Position numbers and translations under genes: made by a program
Notes under the pieces: generated by a model
The model's input: the letters and a program-made list of their open reading frames with translations, nothing else
What the model was told of the DNA's origin: nothing
The model's database searches: none
Origin: Kineosporia succinea
GTDB lineage: Bacteria > Actinomycetota > Actinomycetes > Actinomycetales > Kineosporiaceae
Reading direction: 5' to 3'
Length of the DNA: 64,000 nt
NCBI RefSeq assembly: GCF_030811555.1
Contig: NZ_JAUSQZ010000001.1
Coordinates: 1,302,001 to 1,366,000, forward strand
In this document: positions 34,366 through 42,514 of the stretch, piece after piece
How the letters are laid out: the number at the start of each line of letters is the position of its first letter
Numbering within the stretch: position 1 is the first letter of the stretch

Positions 34366-35107
34366 CCAGCACGGCGCACACCAGCACCGTGAACGCTCCG
34401 GCCCCACCGCCGTAGGTCGACACGTCGTAGCCCACCCGGCCGATCGTCACGGGGCCGGAAAGGGCTACGGCGAGCCCGATCCCGGCCCCGACCACCGTGC
34501 TGACCACGACGGCCACCCGGATCAGAGCCGCCGCCCGCACCGTCAGGAACGAAGACCGGGGCCGCACCGGAGCCGAACGCCACCACCGCGCCAGCACCCA
34601 GCCGATCGCCAGGAGCCCGAAAACCCCACTGCCGTACTGCGCCCAGTGGTAGCCCTCGAGCGGCCCGTGCCACTGCGCCAGCCAGGGAACGTGCCGGGTG
34701 CCGAAGCGCTGGGGATGCGTGAACTCGTCCCACAGCACGTGCGTCACCGTGCCGATCAGTTGCGAGACCACCACGAGCGCAACGGCATTGACGCTCCCGA
34801 CGTGATGACGTAACGACACGGGCAGGGCAGCCAGCCGGTCCCTCAGGGCGCCCGGCGCGACGGCCACGGCCAGCGGCGCGATCAGCGCCTGCCACACCAC
34901 GAACGCCGCCAGCCCCAGCACCAGGTCGAGCCCGAAGATCCCGGCGACCGTGTGCGTGTGGTGCGACACCGGCCAGCGGGCCGACTCCGGCAGCGGGACG
35001 TAGTACACGAGATCCGGCGTCATACTGCCGATGACCAGGGCCGACGGCACCAGGCGCGTACCCAGCAGGGGCAGGACGGCGGCGGGGTGGCTGCCGGTGA
35101 AAGGCAC
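34346..35107 (-). CDS. DUF4184-family integral membrane protein
   Basis: 253 residues with about six hydrophobic segments. MPFTGSHPAAVLPLL at the N-terminus, SALVIGSMTPDLVYY, HHTHTVAGIFGLDLVLGL and GTVTHVLWDEFTHPQ are hallmark segments; the repeated His and Asp residues suggest a metal site shared with membrane-bound metal-dependent hydrolases of the YdjM type. Function unknown. GTG 35107 is preceded by AGGAG at 7 bases, which fixes the start. It overlaps the SGNH gene by 20 bases tail to tail. Confidence 0.85.
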   Translation of the reverse strand: MPFTGSHPAAVLPLLGTRLVPSALVIGSMTPDLVYYVPLPESARWPVSHHTHTVAGIFGLDLVLGLAAFVVWQALIAPLAVAVAPGALRDRLAALPVSLRHHVGSVNAVALVVVSQLIGTVTHVLWDEFTHPQRFGTRHVPWLAQWHGPLEGYHWAQYGSGVFGLLAIGWVLARWWRSAPVRPRSSFLTVRAAALIRVAVVVSTVVGAGIGLAVALSGPVTIGRVGYDVSTYGGGAGAFTVLVCAVLVSLRRS

Positions 35108-35247
35108 GAAGTGCTCCTGGGGTCACATGCGGGACGAGATCACTCGAAATGCGCATCCGGGCGCGCAGCCCCAAGATCATCCCATCGCCCGGTGATCACC
35201 GGGCCCGGACAGTCCTCATCGTTGGGGACCCTCGACAGGAGGTTTCC

Positions 35248-35415
35248 ATGCTCGCGATTGCCGCCGCTGTGGTCTTCGGTCTGGCGCTGCTCCTCGACTT
35301 CGCGAACGCGGATCTGGGCGACGCCTTCACCAACACGACCCTGACCACGCTGGGCCTGTTCCTGCTGGCCCTGCACTTCTCCGGGGTGGGTGTGCGAGGG
35401 CGCTCGCGCCGCTGA
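35248..35415 (+). CDS. Small membrane protein, 55 residues
   Basis: MLAIAAAVVFGLALLLDFA forms one hydrophobic segment, DLGDAFTNTTL a short polar loop, and TTLGLFLLALHFSGVGV a second segment, with a basic C-terminus RGRSRR. AGGAGG stands 6 bases before ATG 35248, the best ribosome-binding site in this part of the window, so translation is likely. Function unknown. The longer frame from 35149 has no matching start signal. Confidence 0.75.
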   Translation: MLAIAAAVVFGLALLLDFANADLGDAFTNTTLTTLGLFLLALHFSGVGVRGRSRR

Positions 35416-35455
35416 CGTTTTCGGTGCGGATGGACGTCGTGGTTCGGTCCGCGAC

Positions 35456-36622
35456 TCAGTACCGGGGCTGCGTCGGGTCGATCTCGTCGATCCAGCGCAG
35501 CACTCCCCCCGGCACGTGAGCCACGTCGTCCATCCCCACGCCCCGGGCGAGTTCCAGCGCCTGGGCCGATCTTCCGCCGCTCTTGCAGTGGAAGACGACC
35601 GGACGCCCCCGGGCGACGGAGCCGACAAGCCCCGCCACGTCCCCGGTGCGGAGCACCGACATCGGCAGACCGATCGCCCCCGGGATCGACGCGATCAGCC
35701 GCTCCTCGGGCTCCCGCACGTCGATCAGGGCGAAATCGTCGCCCCGACGGAGCTTCTCGGCCAGCTCGGTCACAGTGACCTCGCTGACCGCGGGCCCGGG
35801 CACCAGACCGCAGAACGCGTCGTAGTCCCCTTCGAGGGCCGTCACCGGTGACGAGCCGGGAGCGGGCCGCACGCGGATCGTCTGCCAGCTCATCCCGGCC
35901 GCGTCGAACAGCATGACCCGGCCCAGCAGCGGATCACCGATGCCGGCGATCAGCTTGATCGCCTCGGTCGCCATCACCGAGCCGATGGCCGCACACGTCA
36001 CCCCCAGCACACCACCCTCCGCGCACGACGGCACGGAGCCGGGCGGTGGAGGCGTGGGGTGCAGATCGCGATAGGTCACCGGCTCGTGGCCCGCCGGTGG
36101 ACGCGACCAGAACACCGACACCTGCCCGTCGAACCGGAACACCGAGCCCCAGACCAGCGGGACGCTGGCCACCGAGCAGGCGTCACCGACCAGGTAGCGG
36201 GTGGCGAAGTTGTCGGTGCCGTCGAGCACCACGTCGTGACCGGCGATCAGGTCGAGGGCGTTGTCGCGGGTGATCCGCGCGTTCCTCGCCGTCACCCCGA
36301 CCAGGGGATTGAGCTCCCGCAGGGCCCGGACCGCGCTGTCCACCTTCGGGGTCCCGGTCGGCGACCCCGCGTGCAGCACCTGGCGGTGCAGGTTCGACAC
36401 CTCGACCCGGTCGTCGTCGATCACGGTGATCGACCCGACCCCGGCCGCGGCCAGATACGTGAGCACCGGACTGCCCAGACCACCGGCGCCGATCACCAGT
36501 ACCCGCGCGTTCTTCAGACGGCGCTGCCCCTGCGACCCCAGGCCGGGCAGCAGCACCTGACGGGAGTAGCGGGTGATCTCCTCGGGAGTGAGCTCGGGGG
36601 CGGGCTCGACCAGGGGGATCAC
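35456..36622 (-). CDS. moeZ: Adenylyltransferase/sulfurtransferase MoeZ
   Basis: 388 residues. The N-terminal ThiF/MoeB domain has RYSRQVLLPGLGSQGQRRL, VLVIGAGGLGSPVLTYLAAAGVG, DDDRVEVSNLHRQVLH and DGTDNFATRYLVGDACS. The C-terminal rhodanese domain (about 290-388) has DFALIDVREPEERLIASIPGA and VVFHCKSGGRSAQALELARG with the persulfide Cys. The enzyme adenylates C-terminal Gly-Gly sulfur carriers and hands them sulfur for molybdopterin, thiamine or cysteine synthesis. GTG 36622 overlaps the upstream DUF3152 stop as GTGA. Length matches mycobacterial MoeZ and the neighbour order is conserved there. Confidence 0.92.
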   Translation of the reverse strand: MIPLVEPAPELTPEEITRYSRQVLLPGLGSQGQRRLKNARVLVIGAGGLGSPVLTYLAAAGVGSITVIDDDRVEVSNLHRQVLHAGSPTGTPKVDSAVRALRELNPLVGVTARNARITRDNALDLIAGHDVVLDGTDNFATRYLVGDACSVASVPLVWGSVFRFDGQVSVFWSRPPAGHEPVTYRDLHPTPPPPGSVPSCAEGGVLGVTCAAIGSVMATEAIKLIAGIGDPLLGRVMLFDAAGMSWQTIRVRPAPGSSPVTALEGDYDAFCGLVPGPAVSEVTVTELAEKLRRGDDFALIDVREPEERLIASIPGAIGLPMSVLRTGDVAGLVGSVARGRPVVFHCKSGGRSAQALELARGVGMDDVAHVPGGVLRWIDEIDPTQPRY

Positions 36623-37476
36623 GGGTGCGGCCAGGGATTGGGGCGGCAGCCGAGCAGGCCCTTCGTCTGCTGCATCATGAGCGGGGCCGGCTTCCCTTTT
36701 CCGGCGCAGTACTCGTGACCGTGACCGAGGGCGTGACCCACCTCGTGGTTGACGACATAGTGACGGTAACCGTCGCGGTCCTTCTTGTATTCGGGGATCG
36801 CCTTGACCCACCGATATGTGGTCAGCACCACCCGGTCGCCGTTGCGGCACGAGAGCTTGCCGAACGTCTTCAGCGGCCGGCAGAGGTCGGCACTCGTCTC
36901 CGGGCTGGCCAGCGTCACGGTGGTGAACGCCTCCGAGGCCTGGTCGGTGCGCGCGAACCGGCGGGTGCCGTTCTCGGTCCAGCTGCGGTCGTCGTTGAGG
37001 GTGGCGAGCACGAAGTCGGCGAACTTCTCACCGTCGACGGCCACCCCCTTCTCGACCTGGACCCGCACCTTGTAGACCTTGCCCTCGCCGGGAGCCCTGG
37101 CCGTGCCCTTGACCGTGCTGAGCGTGCCCGAGGCCTTCCACTTCACGGTCGCCGAGGTCACGCCGGCGTCGACGTCGTTCTGCGTCAGCCCTTCGGGCCG
37201 GGCGGTCGTGCCCGTCTCGCCTTCGGCTTCGCCGGCCGCCGGGGTGCTTGAGGACGTGGTGGTCGCCGCCGAGCTCGCGGCCTGACTCGCCGAGGTGGTC
37301 GGGTCGGCGGTGGTCCGGTCGCCGATGCTCGTCGCTTCCGGGGCCGCACCGGTCGCCGCCGGGGCCGAGGCCGAGCCGGAGCCACCCGAGGAGCATCCGG
37401 TCAGGGCCAGCGCCCCAACGGCCACGAGCGGGGTCAGCGACCTGATCAGCCGCGTTCCCGGCCTTCCCGAGCACAT
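36619..37476 (-). CDS. DUF3152 putative zinc-protease lipoprotein
   Basis: 285 residues from ATG 37476. The signal ends in lipobox LALTGC with Cys28. A Ser/Thr/Ala-rich linker of about 75 residues precedes the DUF3152 domain, which holds NHEVGHALGHGHEYC, a metzincin-type HExxHxxGxxH zinc site. It is therefore probably an exported, lipid-anchored metalloprotease; substrate unknown. GGAGGG precedes the start by 11 bases. The pair DUF3152-moeZ is conserved in mycobacteria (Rv3207c-Rv3206c). Confidence 0.87.
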   Translation of the reverse strand: MCSGRPGTRLIRSLTPLVAVGALALTGCSSGGSGSASAPAATGAAPEATSIGDRTTADPTTSASQAASSAATTTSSSTPAAGEAEGETGTTARPEGLTQNDVDAGVTSATVKWKASGTLSTVKGTARAPGEGKVYKVRVQVEKGVAVDGEKFADFVLATLNDDRSWTENGTRRFARTDQASEAFTTVTLASPETSADLCRPLKTFGKLSCRNGDRVVLTTYRWVKAIPEYKKDRDGYRHYVVNHEVGHALGHGHEYCAGKGKPAPLMMQQTKGLLGCRPNPWPHP

Positions 37477-38099
37477 TCTGGATCTTCCCTCCGGTTCGGG
37501 TACTTCCCCGTCCGGCACGCTACCCGCCCCACCCGTGATCCCCGGCCAGGCGTCCAGGCCGGGCGATCACGTGATGACCTGGGCGAAGCCCCACAGGCCG
37601 GGCGCGATCCGCCGCGCGATTCCCGGCCACGAGACCGGCACCAGGCACACGCCCCGTTCCCGGCGGCCCCTCACCCCGGCCCGCCGGCCCCCGCCCGTCG
37701 CCAGTTCCCCGGCGCCCACCCGTCACCGTTTCGCCGTCGTCACCCACCCGGCCCATGCGTCCCCCATTCCCACCCTTCTTCGTCCACACTTTCACCAACT
37801 GCTGTCATTTATTGCGGGCGAACACCCGCCTCGGAAAAGGTTGAACCGACAACAGGAGGAAGGACAGTGCAGCAAGAGGATGGTTAAGAACTCGGGGGTA
37901 GCGGCTATACCCCATTGAGTGACGATCAAACGTGGGGACGATCACCCGAATGGACGTACCAAGGACCGCAGAGTGTCTAGGCGCACCGGGATTCGGTAAC
38001 GCGTCGTAGCCTTACAATCACTTAAAGCATCGGAATCGCGGGGGCGCCACCGAAGCGTCTTAGCATCCGCTGACGGGCACTGATGCGGGGAGGCAAGCA
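37477..38099. other. 623-bp intergenic region between DUF3152 and tetR genes
   Basis: No full-length gene. Contents: a strong AGGAGG (37853-37858) followed at 8 bases by GTG 37867, opening a six-codon frame (MQQEDG); an overlapping ATG at 37880 opens a 12-codon frame ending at 37918; a GGGGTA/TACCCC hairpin inside that frame; and a TACAAT box at 38013-38018 as likely -10 of tetR. The stretch 37790-38030 is noticeably AT-richer than its surroundings. Confidence 0.55.
38013..38018 (+). promoter_or_regulatory. -10 box TACAAT, likely tetR promoter
   Basis: TACAAT lies 82 bases before the tetR ATG in an AT-rich patch. No convincing -35 box at 16-18 bp. Confidence 0.4.
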
Positions 38100-38849
38100 A
38101 TGTCGACACCAGAGGTGCGCTCGCGCGGAACCCGGTTGCCGCGGACGGCACGGCGCAGCCAATTACTGGGAGCGGCGCGAGAGGTATTCGTGGCCCAGGG
38201 GTACCACGCGGCTGCGATGGACGAGATCGCCGAGCGTGCCGGAGTCAGCAAGCCGGTCCTGTACCAGCACTTTCCGGGTAAGCGCGAGCTGTACCTGGCG
38301 CTGATAGAACAGCATTCCGCCGAGGTGGTGGATTGTCTGCGCGGCGCGATCGAGGGCACCACCGACAACAAACAGCGGGTTGCCGGTGCGATGGGGGCAT
38401 TCTTCGATTTCATCGACCGCGAGAACGAGTCGTTCCGGCTCATCTTCGAATCCGACCTGACCAACGACCCGGACGTCCGGGCCCGGGTCGAGTCGGTGAA
38501 CGAGCAGTGTGGCCGCATGGTGGCCGAGCTCATTCACGAGCAGACCGGTCTGCCCTGGCCAGAATGTGAACTCATCGGTATCGGTCTGTCCGGCATGGCT
38601 CACGTGGCTGCGCGTTACTGGCTGCAGAAGGGGCGTCAGATGCCTCGCGAGGAGGCGGTGCGGTTGCTGGCCGGGCTGACCTGGCGCGGCATCGCCGCCA
38701 TCCCGCTGCAAGACGAGCGCGACGTCCTGCCTGGCCAGATCGACGCCGATCAGCCGGGCGAACGGCCGTCCGACCCACCGAACACCCCTCGGCCGGTCAC
38801 CGACCTGACCGGTCTGGGCGAGAGCCACGCCACGATCCACCGGTCGTGA
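38100..38849 (+). CDS. TetR-family transcriptional regulator
   Basis: 249 residues. The N-terminal HTH is textbook TetR: RRSQLLGAAREVFVAQGYHAAAMDEIAERAGVSKPVLYQHFPGKRELYLALIE (read as consecutive segments). The C-terminal ligand domain runs to about residue 205, followed by a disordered Pro/Asp-rich tail. GGGGAGG lies 6 bases before ATG 38100. It matches the TetR gene in the same neighbourhood of M. tuberculosis (Rv3208). Ligand and operator are unknown. The following DUF3107 gene is 159 bases downstream and probably co-transcribed. Confidence 0.92.
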   Translation: MSTPEVRSRGTRLPRTARRSQLLGAAREVFVAQGYHAAAMDEIAERAGVSKPVLYQHFPGKRELYLALIEQHSAEVVDCLRGAIEGTTDNKQRVAGAMGAFFDFIDRENESFRLIFESDLTNDPDVRARVESVNEQCGRMVAELIHEQTGLPWPECELIGIGLSGMAHVAARYWLQKGRQMPREEAVRLLAGLTWRGIAAIPLQDERDVLPGQIDADQPGERPSDPPNTPRPVTDLTGLGESHATIHRS

Positions 38850-39008
38850 GCACCGCGGGATCGTCCCCGGCACCCCGGGGCGATTCCGCTGTCGGCTAAC
38901 CCGAGCGTGCCACCGGTCCCGACATCGTTCCGTGCGGTTAGGCTTTCGTCGACCAGTCGGAAAAGCCACCCCGCGAGGGGGCCGGCAAGGACGGAAGGGG
39001 CCACTCGC

Positions 39009-39233
39009 GTGGAGGTCAAGATCGGCGTCCGGGACATCCCGCGCGACATCGTGCTGGAGTCCGAAGACTCGGCCGACTCGGTGGCGAACGCGGTCGAGGC
39101 CGCGATCAGCTCCGGCTCGCTGCTTCGTCTCAAGGACGACAAGGGGCGCACGATCGTCGTTCCGGGAAACCTGATCGGCTACGTCGAGATCGGCGCGGAG
39201 GAGACCCGACGGGTCGGCTTCGGCACGATCTGA
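39009..39233 (+). CDS. DUF3107 small protein
   Basis: 74 residues: VEVKIGVRDIPRDIVLES, then DSVANAVEAAISSGSLLRLKDDKGRTIVVPGNLIGYVEIG. This is the DUF3107 family (TB9.4 in mycobacteria, Rv3208A), an actinobacterial protein of unknown function usually next to this TetR gene. GTG 39009 follows GGAAGGGG by about 9 bases; the longer frame from 38907 begins in non-coding-like sequence. Confidence 0.87.
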   Translation: MEVKIGVRDIPRDIVLESEDSADSVANAVEAAISSGSLLRLKDDKGRTIVVPGNLIGYVEIGAEETRRVGFGTI

Positions 39234-39246
39234 GTTCTGACACGAA

Positions 39247-39277
39247 GAAGGCGCCCTCCCGTGCGGATGGCGCCTTC
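39247..39277. terminator. Bidirectional terminator, 9-bp stem
   Basis: GAAGGCGCC (39247-39255) and GGCGCCTTC (39269-39277) pair around a 13-base loop between convergent genes ending at 39233 and 39294. Confidence 0.65.
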
Positions 39278-39293
39278 CTCGCGTCCGGGGGTC

Positions 39294-39980
39294 CTACGCC
39301 GACAGGCCCATCTCAGCCATGCGCCGGGTGTGCTGCTCGGTGAGACGGCTGAACATCGACACGATGCCCACCAGCCCCATGCCCGGGTGCTCGTCGGTGC
39401 CGCTCAGGAGCGTCGAGAAGCTGTCCCGGTCGGCCGCCACCCGCTGCCCCTGGCTGAGGGCCTCGCCGACCAGACGGCGGGCCCACAGCGCCAGTCGGCT
39501 GCCCTGGATCGGGTCCTCGCTGATGGCCTGACGCACCTCCTGCAGCACGAACTGCATGCGCTGCCCCGCCTCGAGCGTGCCCAGCACCAGGTCGCGCGTC
39601 TCGTCGTCGACGTAGGCGCTGATCTCGCGGTAGAAGTCCGAGGCGATGCCGTCGCCCACGTAGAACTTGACCAGACCCTCCAGCCAGGTGGAGGGCTTCG
39701 TGCGTTCGTGGAAGGCGTCCAGGGCCTCCACGAACGGCACCATCGCCTGCTCCGGGTCGGCCCCGATCTCCACGATCCGGGCGCGCAACCGGTCGTAGTG
39801 GCCGAACTCGGTGGCGGCGAGCGCGGCCATGTCCGCCTTGGCCGAAAGGCGGGGGGCAAGGTCGGCATCCGTGGAAAGACGGATGAACGCGCTCAATTCA
39901 CCGTAAGCCAGGGTCCCTAATAGGTCGACGACGGCCGCCCGGTATGCCGGATCGGTGAACCTGTCCTCCTGCTGCTCCAT
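39294..39980 (-). CDS. Ferritin-like-fold protein (Rv3210c type)
   Basis: 228 residues, nearly all helical. AYGELSAFIRLSTDAD, AALAATEFGHYDRLRARI, YVGDGIASDFYREIS and SRLTEQHTRRMAEMG place Glu and His where diiron ligands of a ferritin-like four-helix bundle would be. Related proteins are annotated as ferritin-like or hydroxylase-like; activity unknown. ATG 39980 has TACCCT 7 bases upstream and no ribosome-binding site, suggesting leaderless translation. Placement between DUF3107 and rhlE is the same as in mycobacteria. Confidence 0.82.
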   Translation of the reverse strand: MEQQEDRFTDPAYRAAVVDLLGTLAYGELSAFIRLSTDADLAPRLSAKADMAALAATEFGHYDRLRARIVEIGADPEQAMVPFVEALDAFHERTKPSTWLEGLVKFYVGDGIASDFYREISAYVDDETRDLVLGTLEAGQRMQFVLQEVRQAISEDPIQGSRLALWARRLVGEALSQGQRVAADRDSFSTLLSGTDEHPGMGLVGIVSMFSRLTEQHTRRMAEMGLSA

Positions 39981-39987
39981 GGACAGG

Positions 39988-39993
39988 AGGGTA
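39988..39993 (-). promoter_or_regulatory. -10 box TACCCT, leaderless start of ferritin-like gene
   Basis: Minus-strand TACCCT ends 7 bases before ATG 39980. Confidence 0.5.
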
Positions 39994-40029
39994 ACGAGCC
40001 CTGGACCAGGTAGGATCAGTTAGTTAGAG

Positions 40030-40040
40030 GTAACTGTTAC
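40030..40040. promoter_or_regulatory. Palindrome GTAACTGTTAC in divergent promoter region
   Basis: Perfect 5-bp half-sites around one central base, 50 bp upstream of the ferritin-like gene and 145 bp upstream of rhlE. Candidate operator for either promoter; regulator unknown. Confidence 0.35.
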
Positions 40041-40184
40041 ACCCGTAAGTGGATGACCGGTCGCTAACACGGTCGGCTTCCGAATGCCGCAGCGCGGCCC
40101 GCCGGAGCGCCTTTTCCTTCGCCACCCCACCGGGGTCGGCGCGATCCGGCCGCAGGCCTGCGCCCCCGAAGAGTTAGGCACTGC

Positions 40185-42203
40185 GTGTCCGCTTCACCGA
40201 GTGATTCCGAGAGCACCGATCCTGCCACCGACCTCGAGAAGGCCGGCGAGATCGTCGCCGTCGTCGAGAACGAGACCGCCGCGGCCCCGGCCGTGAGCTG
40301 GGCCGATCTCGGTACCGACCCGCGCATCGTCGACGCGCTGGTGGGCGCCGGCATGACCGCGCCGTTCCCCATCCAGTCCATGACCCTCCCGGTCGCCGTG
40401 GCCGGCAGCGACGTGATCGGCCAGGCCAAGACCGGTACCGGCAAGACGCTCGGCTTCGGCATCCCCCTGCTGCACCGCGTCACCGGCCCGAAAGACCCGG
40501 GCTACGCCGACCTGGCCTCGCCGGGCGCCCCGCAGGCCCTGGCGATCGTGCCGACCCGTGAGCTCGCCACCCAGGTGGCCGAAGACCTCAAGGTCGCGTC
40601 CAAGAACCTCAGCGTGCGCATCCTCACCGTCTACGGCGGCCGGGCCTACGAACCCCAGGTCGAGGCGCTGAAGAAGGGCATCGAGGTGGTGGTCGGCACC
40701 CCCGGCCGTCTGCTCGACCTGGCCCAGCAGGGCCTGCTGAACCTGGGCAACGTGCGCACCCTGGTGCTCGACGAGGCCGACGAGATGCTCGACCTGGGCT
40801 TCCTGCCCGACGTCGAGAAGCTCATGTCCCTCACGCCCGACGGCCGCCAGACGATGCTGTTCTCGGCCACCATGCCGGGCGCCGTGGTCTCGCTGGCCCG
40901 CAAGTACATGACCCAGCCCACCCACATCCGCGCCTCCGACCCCGACGACTCGGGCGCCACGGTGCTCGCGATCGCGCAGTTCATCTACCGCGCGCACGCG
41001 ATGGACAAGGTCGAGATGGTGGCCCGGCTGCTGCAGGCCGAGGGCCGCGGGCTGTCGATCATCTTCACCCGCACCAAGCGCACGGCCGCCAAGGTCGCCG
41101 ACGAGCTCGCCGACCGGGGCTTCGCGGCCGCGGCCATCCACGGCGACCTCGGTCAGGGTGCCCGTGAGCAGGCGCTGCGCGCGTTCCGCAACGGCAAGAT
41201 CGACGTGCTGGTCGCCACCGACGTGGCCGCGCGCGGTATCGACGTCGAGAACGTCACGCACGTCGTCAACTACGCCTGCCCCGAAGACGAGAAGACCTAC
41301 CTGCACCGGATCGGCCGTACCGGCCGCGCCGGGAACACGGGTGTCGCGGTCACCTTCGTCGACTGGGACGACCTGCACCGCTGGATGATGATCGACAAGG
41401 CCCTCGACCTCGGTATCCCCGAGCCCGCCGAGACCTACTCGACGTCGCCGCACTTCTCCGAAGACCTGCACATCCCGGCGGGCGTCAAGGGCACCCTCCC
41501 GAGGGCCTCGCGCACCCGCGCCGGGCTCGACGCCGAGGAGCTCGAAGACCTCGGCGAGACCGGCAAGCGCGGTGGCGGCGCCAAGCCGGCGTCGCGGCGC
41601 GACGGTGGCCGTGACAGCGGTCGCGACGGTGGCCGTGACGGTTCCCGTGACGGTGCACGTGGCGGTCGCTCCCGCAGCCGGGGCCGCGGTTCCGATGCGC
41701 TCGGCTCGGGCGAGCAGGCCGGCGACGTCGAGGCCGGCGAGTCGGTCGAGGGCGGCGAGGAGCAGCCCCGTGAGCCCCGCACCCGCCGTCCGCGCCAGCG
41801 CCGCCGCACCCGCAACGGCTTGCCGGTCGAGGGTGGCACCGAAGGCAGCCCGGAAGACGGCACCCCGGGCGACGTCGAAGGCGGCGCCGTCGAGGCCGCC
41901 CCGAACGGCGCCGACGGCGACGAGAGCACCCCGGCCACCGGCCCGGACAGCTCCGAGCCGAAGGCCCCGTCCCGCCGTGGCCGTCGCCGCTCCGCGAGCA
42001 GCACGTCCGACGCCGAGGACGCCGGCGCCGAGGGCACCGACGCCGGCACGGCCGAGGCCGATGACGCCGGCGAGAACGGCGACGGTGAGGGCGACGCCCA
42101 GAAGCGCCGCCGTCGTCGCCGTCGCGGCACCCGGGGCTCCGGCTCGTCCGCGGCCGCCCCGGCCGAGAACGCCCCGGCCCCGGCCGGTTCCGCCGACAGC
42201 TGA
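40185..42203 (+). CDS. rhlE: DEAD-box RNA helicase RhlE type
   Basis: 672 residues. Helicase motifs: F-type Q motif (SWADLGTDPRIVDALVGAGM then PFPIQSMTLPVA), AKTGTGKTLGFGIPL, PTRELATQVAED, GTPGRLLDLAQQG, VLDEADEMLDLGFL, FSATMPGAVV, IIFTRTKRTAAKVAD, TDVAARGIDVENVTHVVNY and HRIGRTGRAG. After about residue 440 the tail is low complexity: RDGGRDSGRDGGRDGSR repeats, then Arg-rich and Ala/Glu/Asp-rich stretches, a common RNA-binding or condensate-forming tail. It likely unwinds structured RNA at low temperature or in ribosome assembly. GTG 40185 has only a weak AGG upstream. Corresponds to Rv3211. Confidence 0.92.
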   Translation: MSASPSDSESTDPATDLEKAGEIVAVVENETAAAPAVSWADLGTDPRIVDALVGAGMTAPFPIQSMTLPVAVAGSDVIGQAKTGTGKTLGFGIPLLHRVTGPKDPGYADLASPGAPQALAIVPTRELATQVAEDLKVASKNLSVRILTVYGGRAYEPQVEALKKGIEVVVGTPGRLLDLAQQGLLNLGNVRTLVLDEADEMLDLGFLPDVEKLMSLTPDGRQTMLFSATMPGAVVSLARKYMTQPTHIRASDPDDSGATVLAIAQFIYRAHAMDKVEMVARLLQAEGRGLSIIFTRTKRTAAKVADELADRGFAAAAIHGDLGQGAREQALRAFRNGKIDVLVATDVAARGIDVENVTHVVNYACPEDEKTYLHRIGRTGRAGNTGVAVTFVDWDDLHRWMMIDKALDLGIPEPAETYSTSPHFSEDLHIPAGVKGTLPRASRTRAGLDAEELEDLGETGKRGGGAKPASRRDGGRDSGRDGGRDGSRDGARGGRSRSRGRGSDALGSGEQAGDVEAGESVEGGEEQPREPRTRRPRQRRRTRNGLPVEGGTEGSPEDGTPGDVEGGAVEAAPNGADGDESTPATGPDSSEPKAPSRRGRRRSASSTSDAEDAGAEGTDAGTAEADDAGENGDGEGDAQKRRRRRRRGTRGSGSSAAAPAENAPAPAGSADS

Positions 42204-42240
42204 GTGAGCCGGCCGCCCACCCGCGGCCCGGCCCACCCGA

Positions 42241-42274
42241 GAAGGCCCGCGTCCCACCAGGGACGCGGGCCTTC
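42241..42274 (+). terminator. rhlE terminator, 15-bp perfect stem
   Basis: 42241-42255 and 42260-42274 are perfectly complementary around an ACCA loop, 37 bases after the rhlE stop. The rest of 42204-42514 contains no gene. Confidence 0.8.
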
Positions 42275-42514
42275 CGCACGTCCCGGCCCCGGCGCCGGAC
42301 CCGCTCCCCCGCAATCACCGGCAGCGGCAGACCGCCGGAGGGCAAGGGGATCCGCACGCATCCACAAAGTCTGAGGCGCGGAGTTCAGAACCGTCCGGGC
42401 TCTCGCACCACGAAGCGCCCTCCCCGGGCCAGGACGCCTCGACGGACCTCGAAGCCCGTGACCGGGCGCGAAACGAACCGGGCCGCAGGCCGAAAGACGG
42501 AGCAGGCTAACCGG

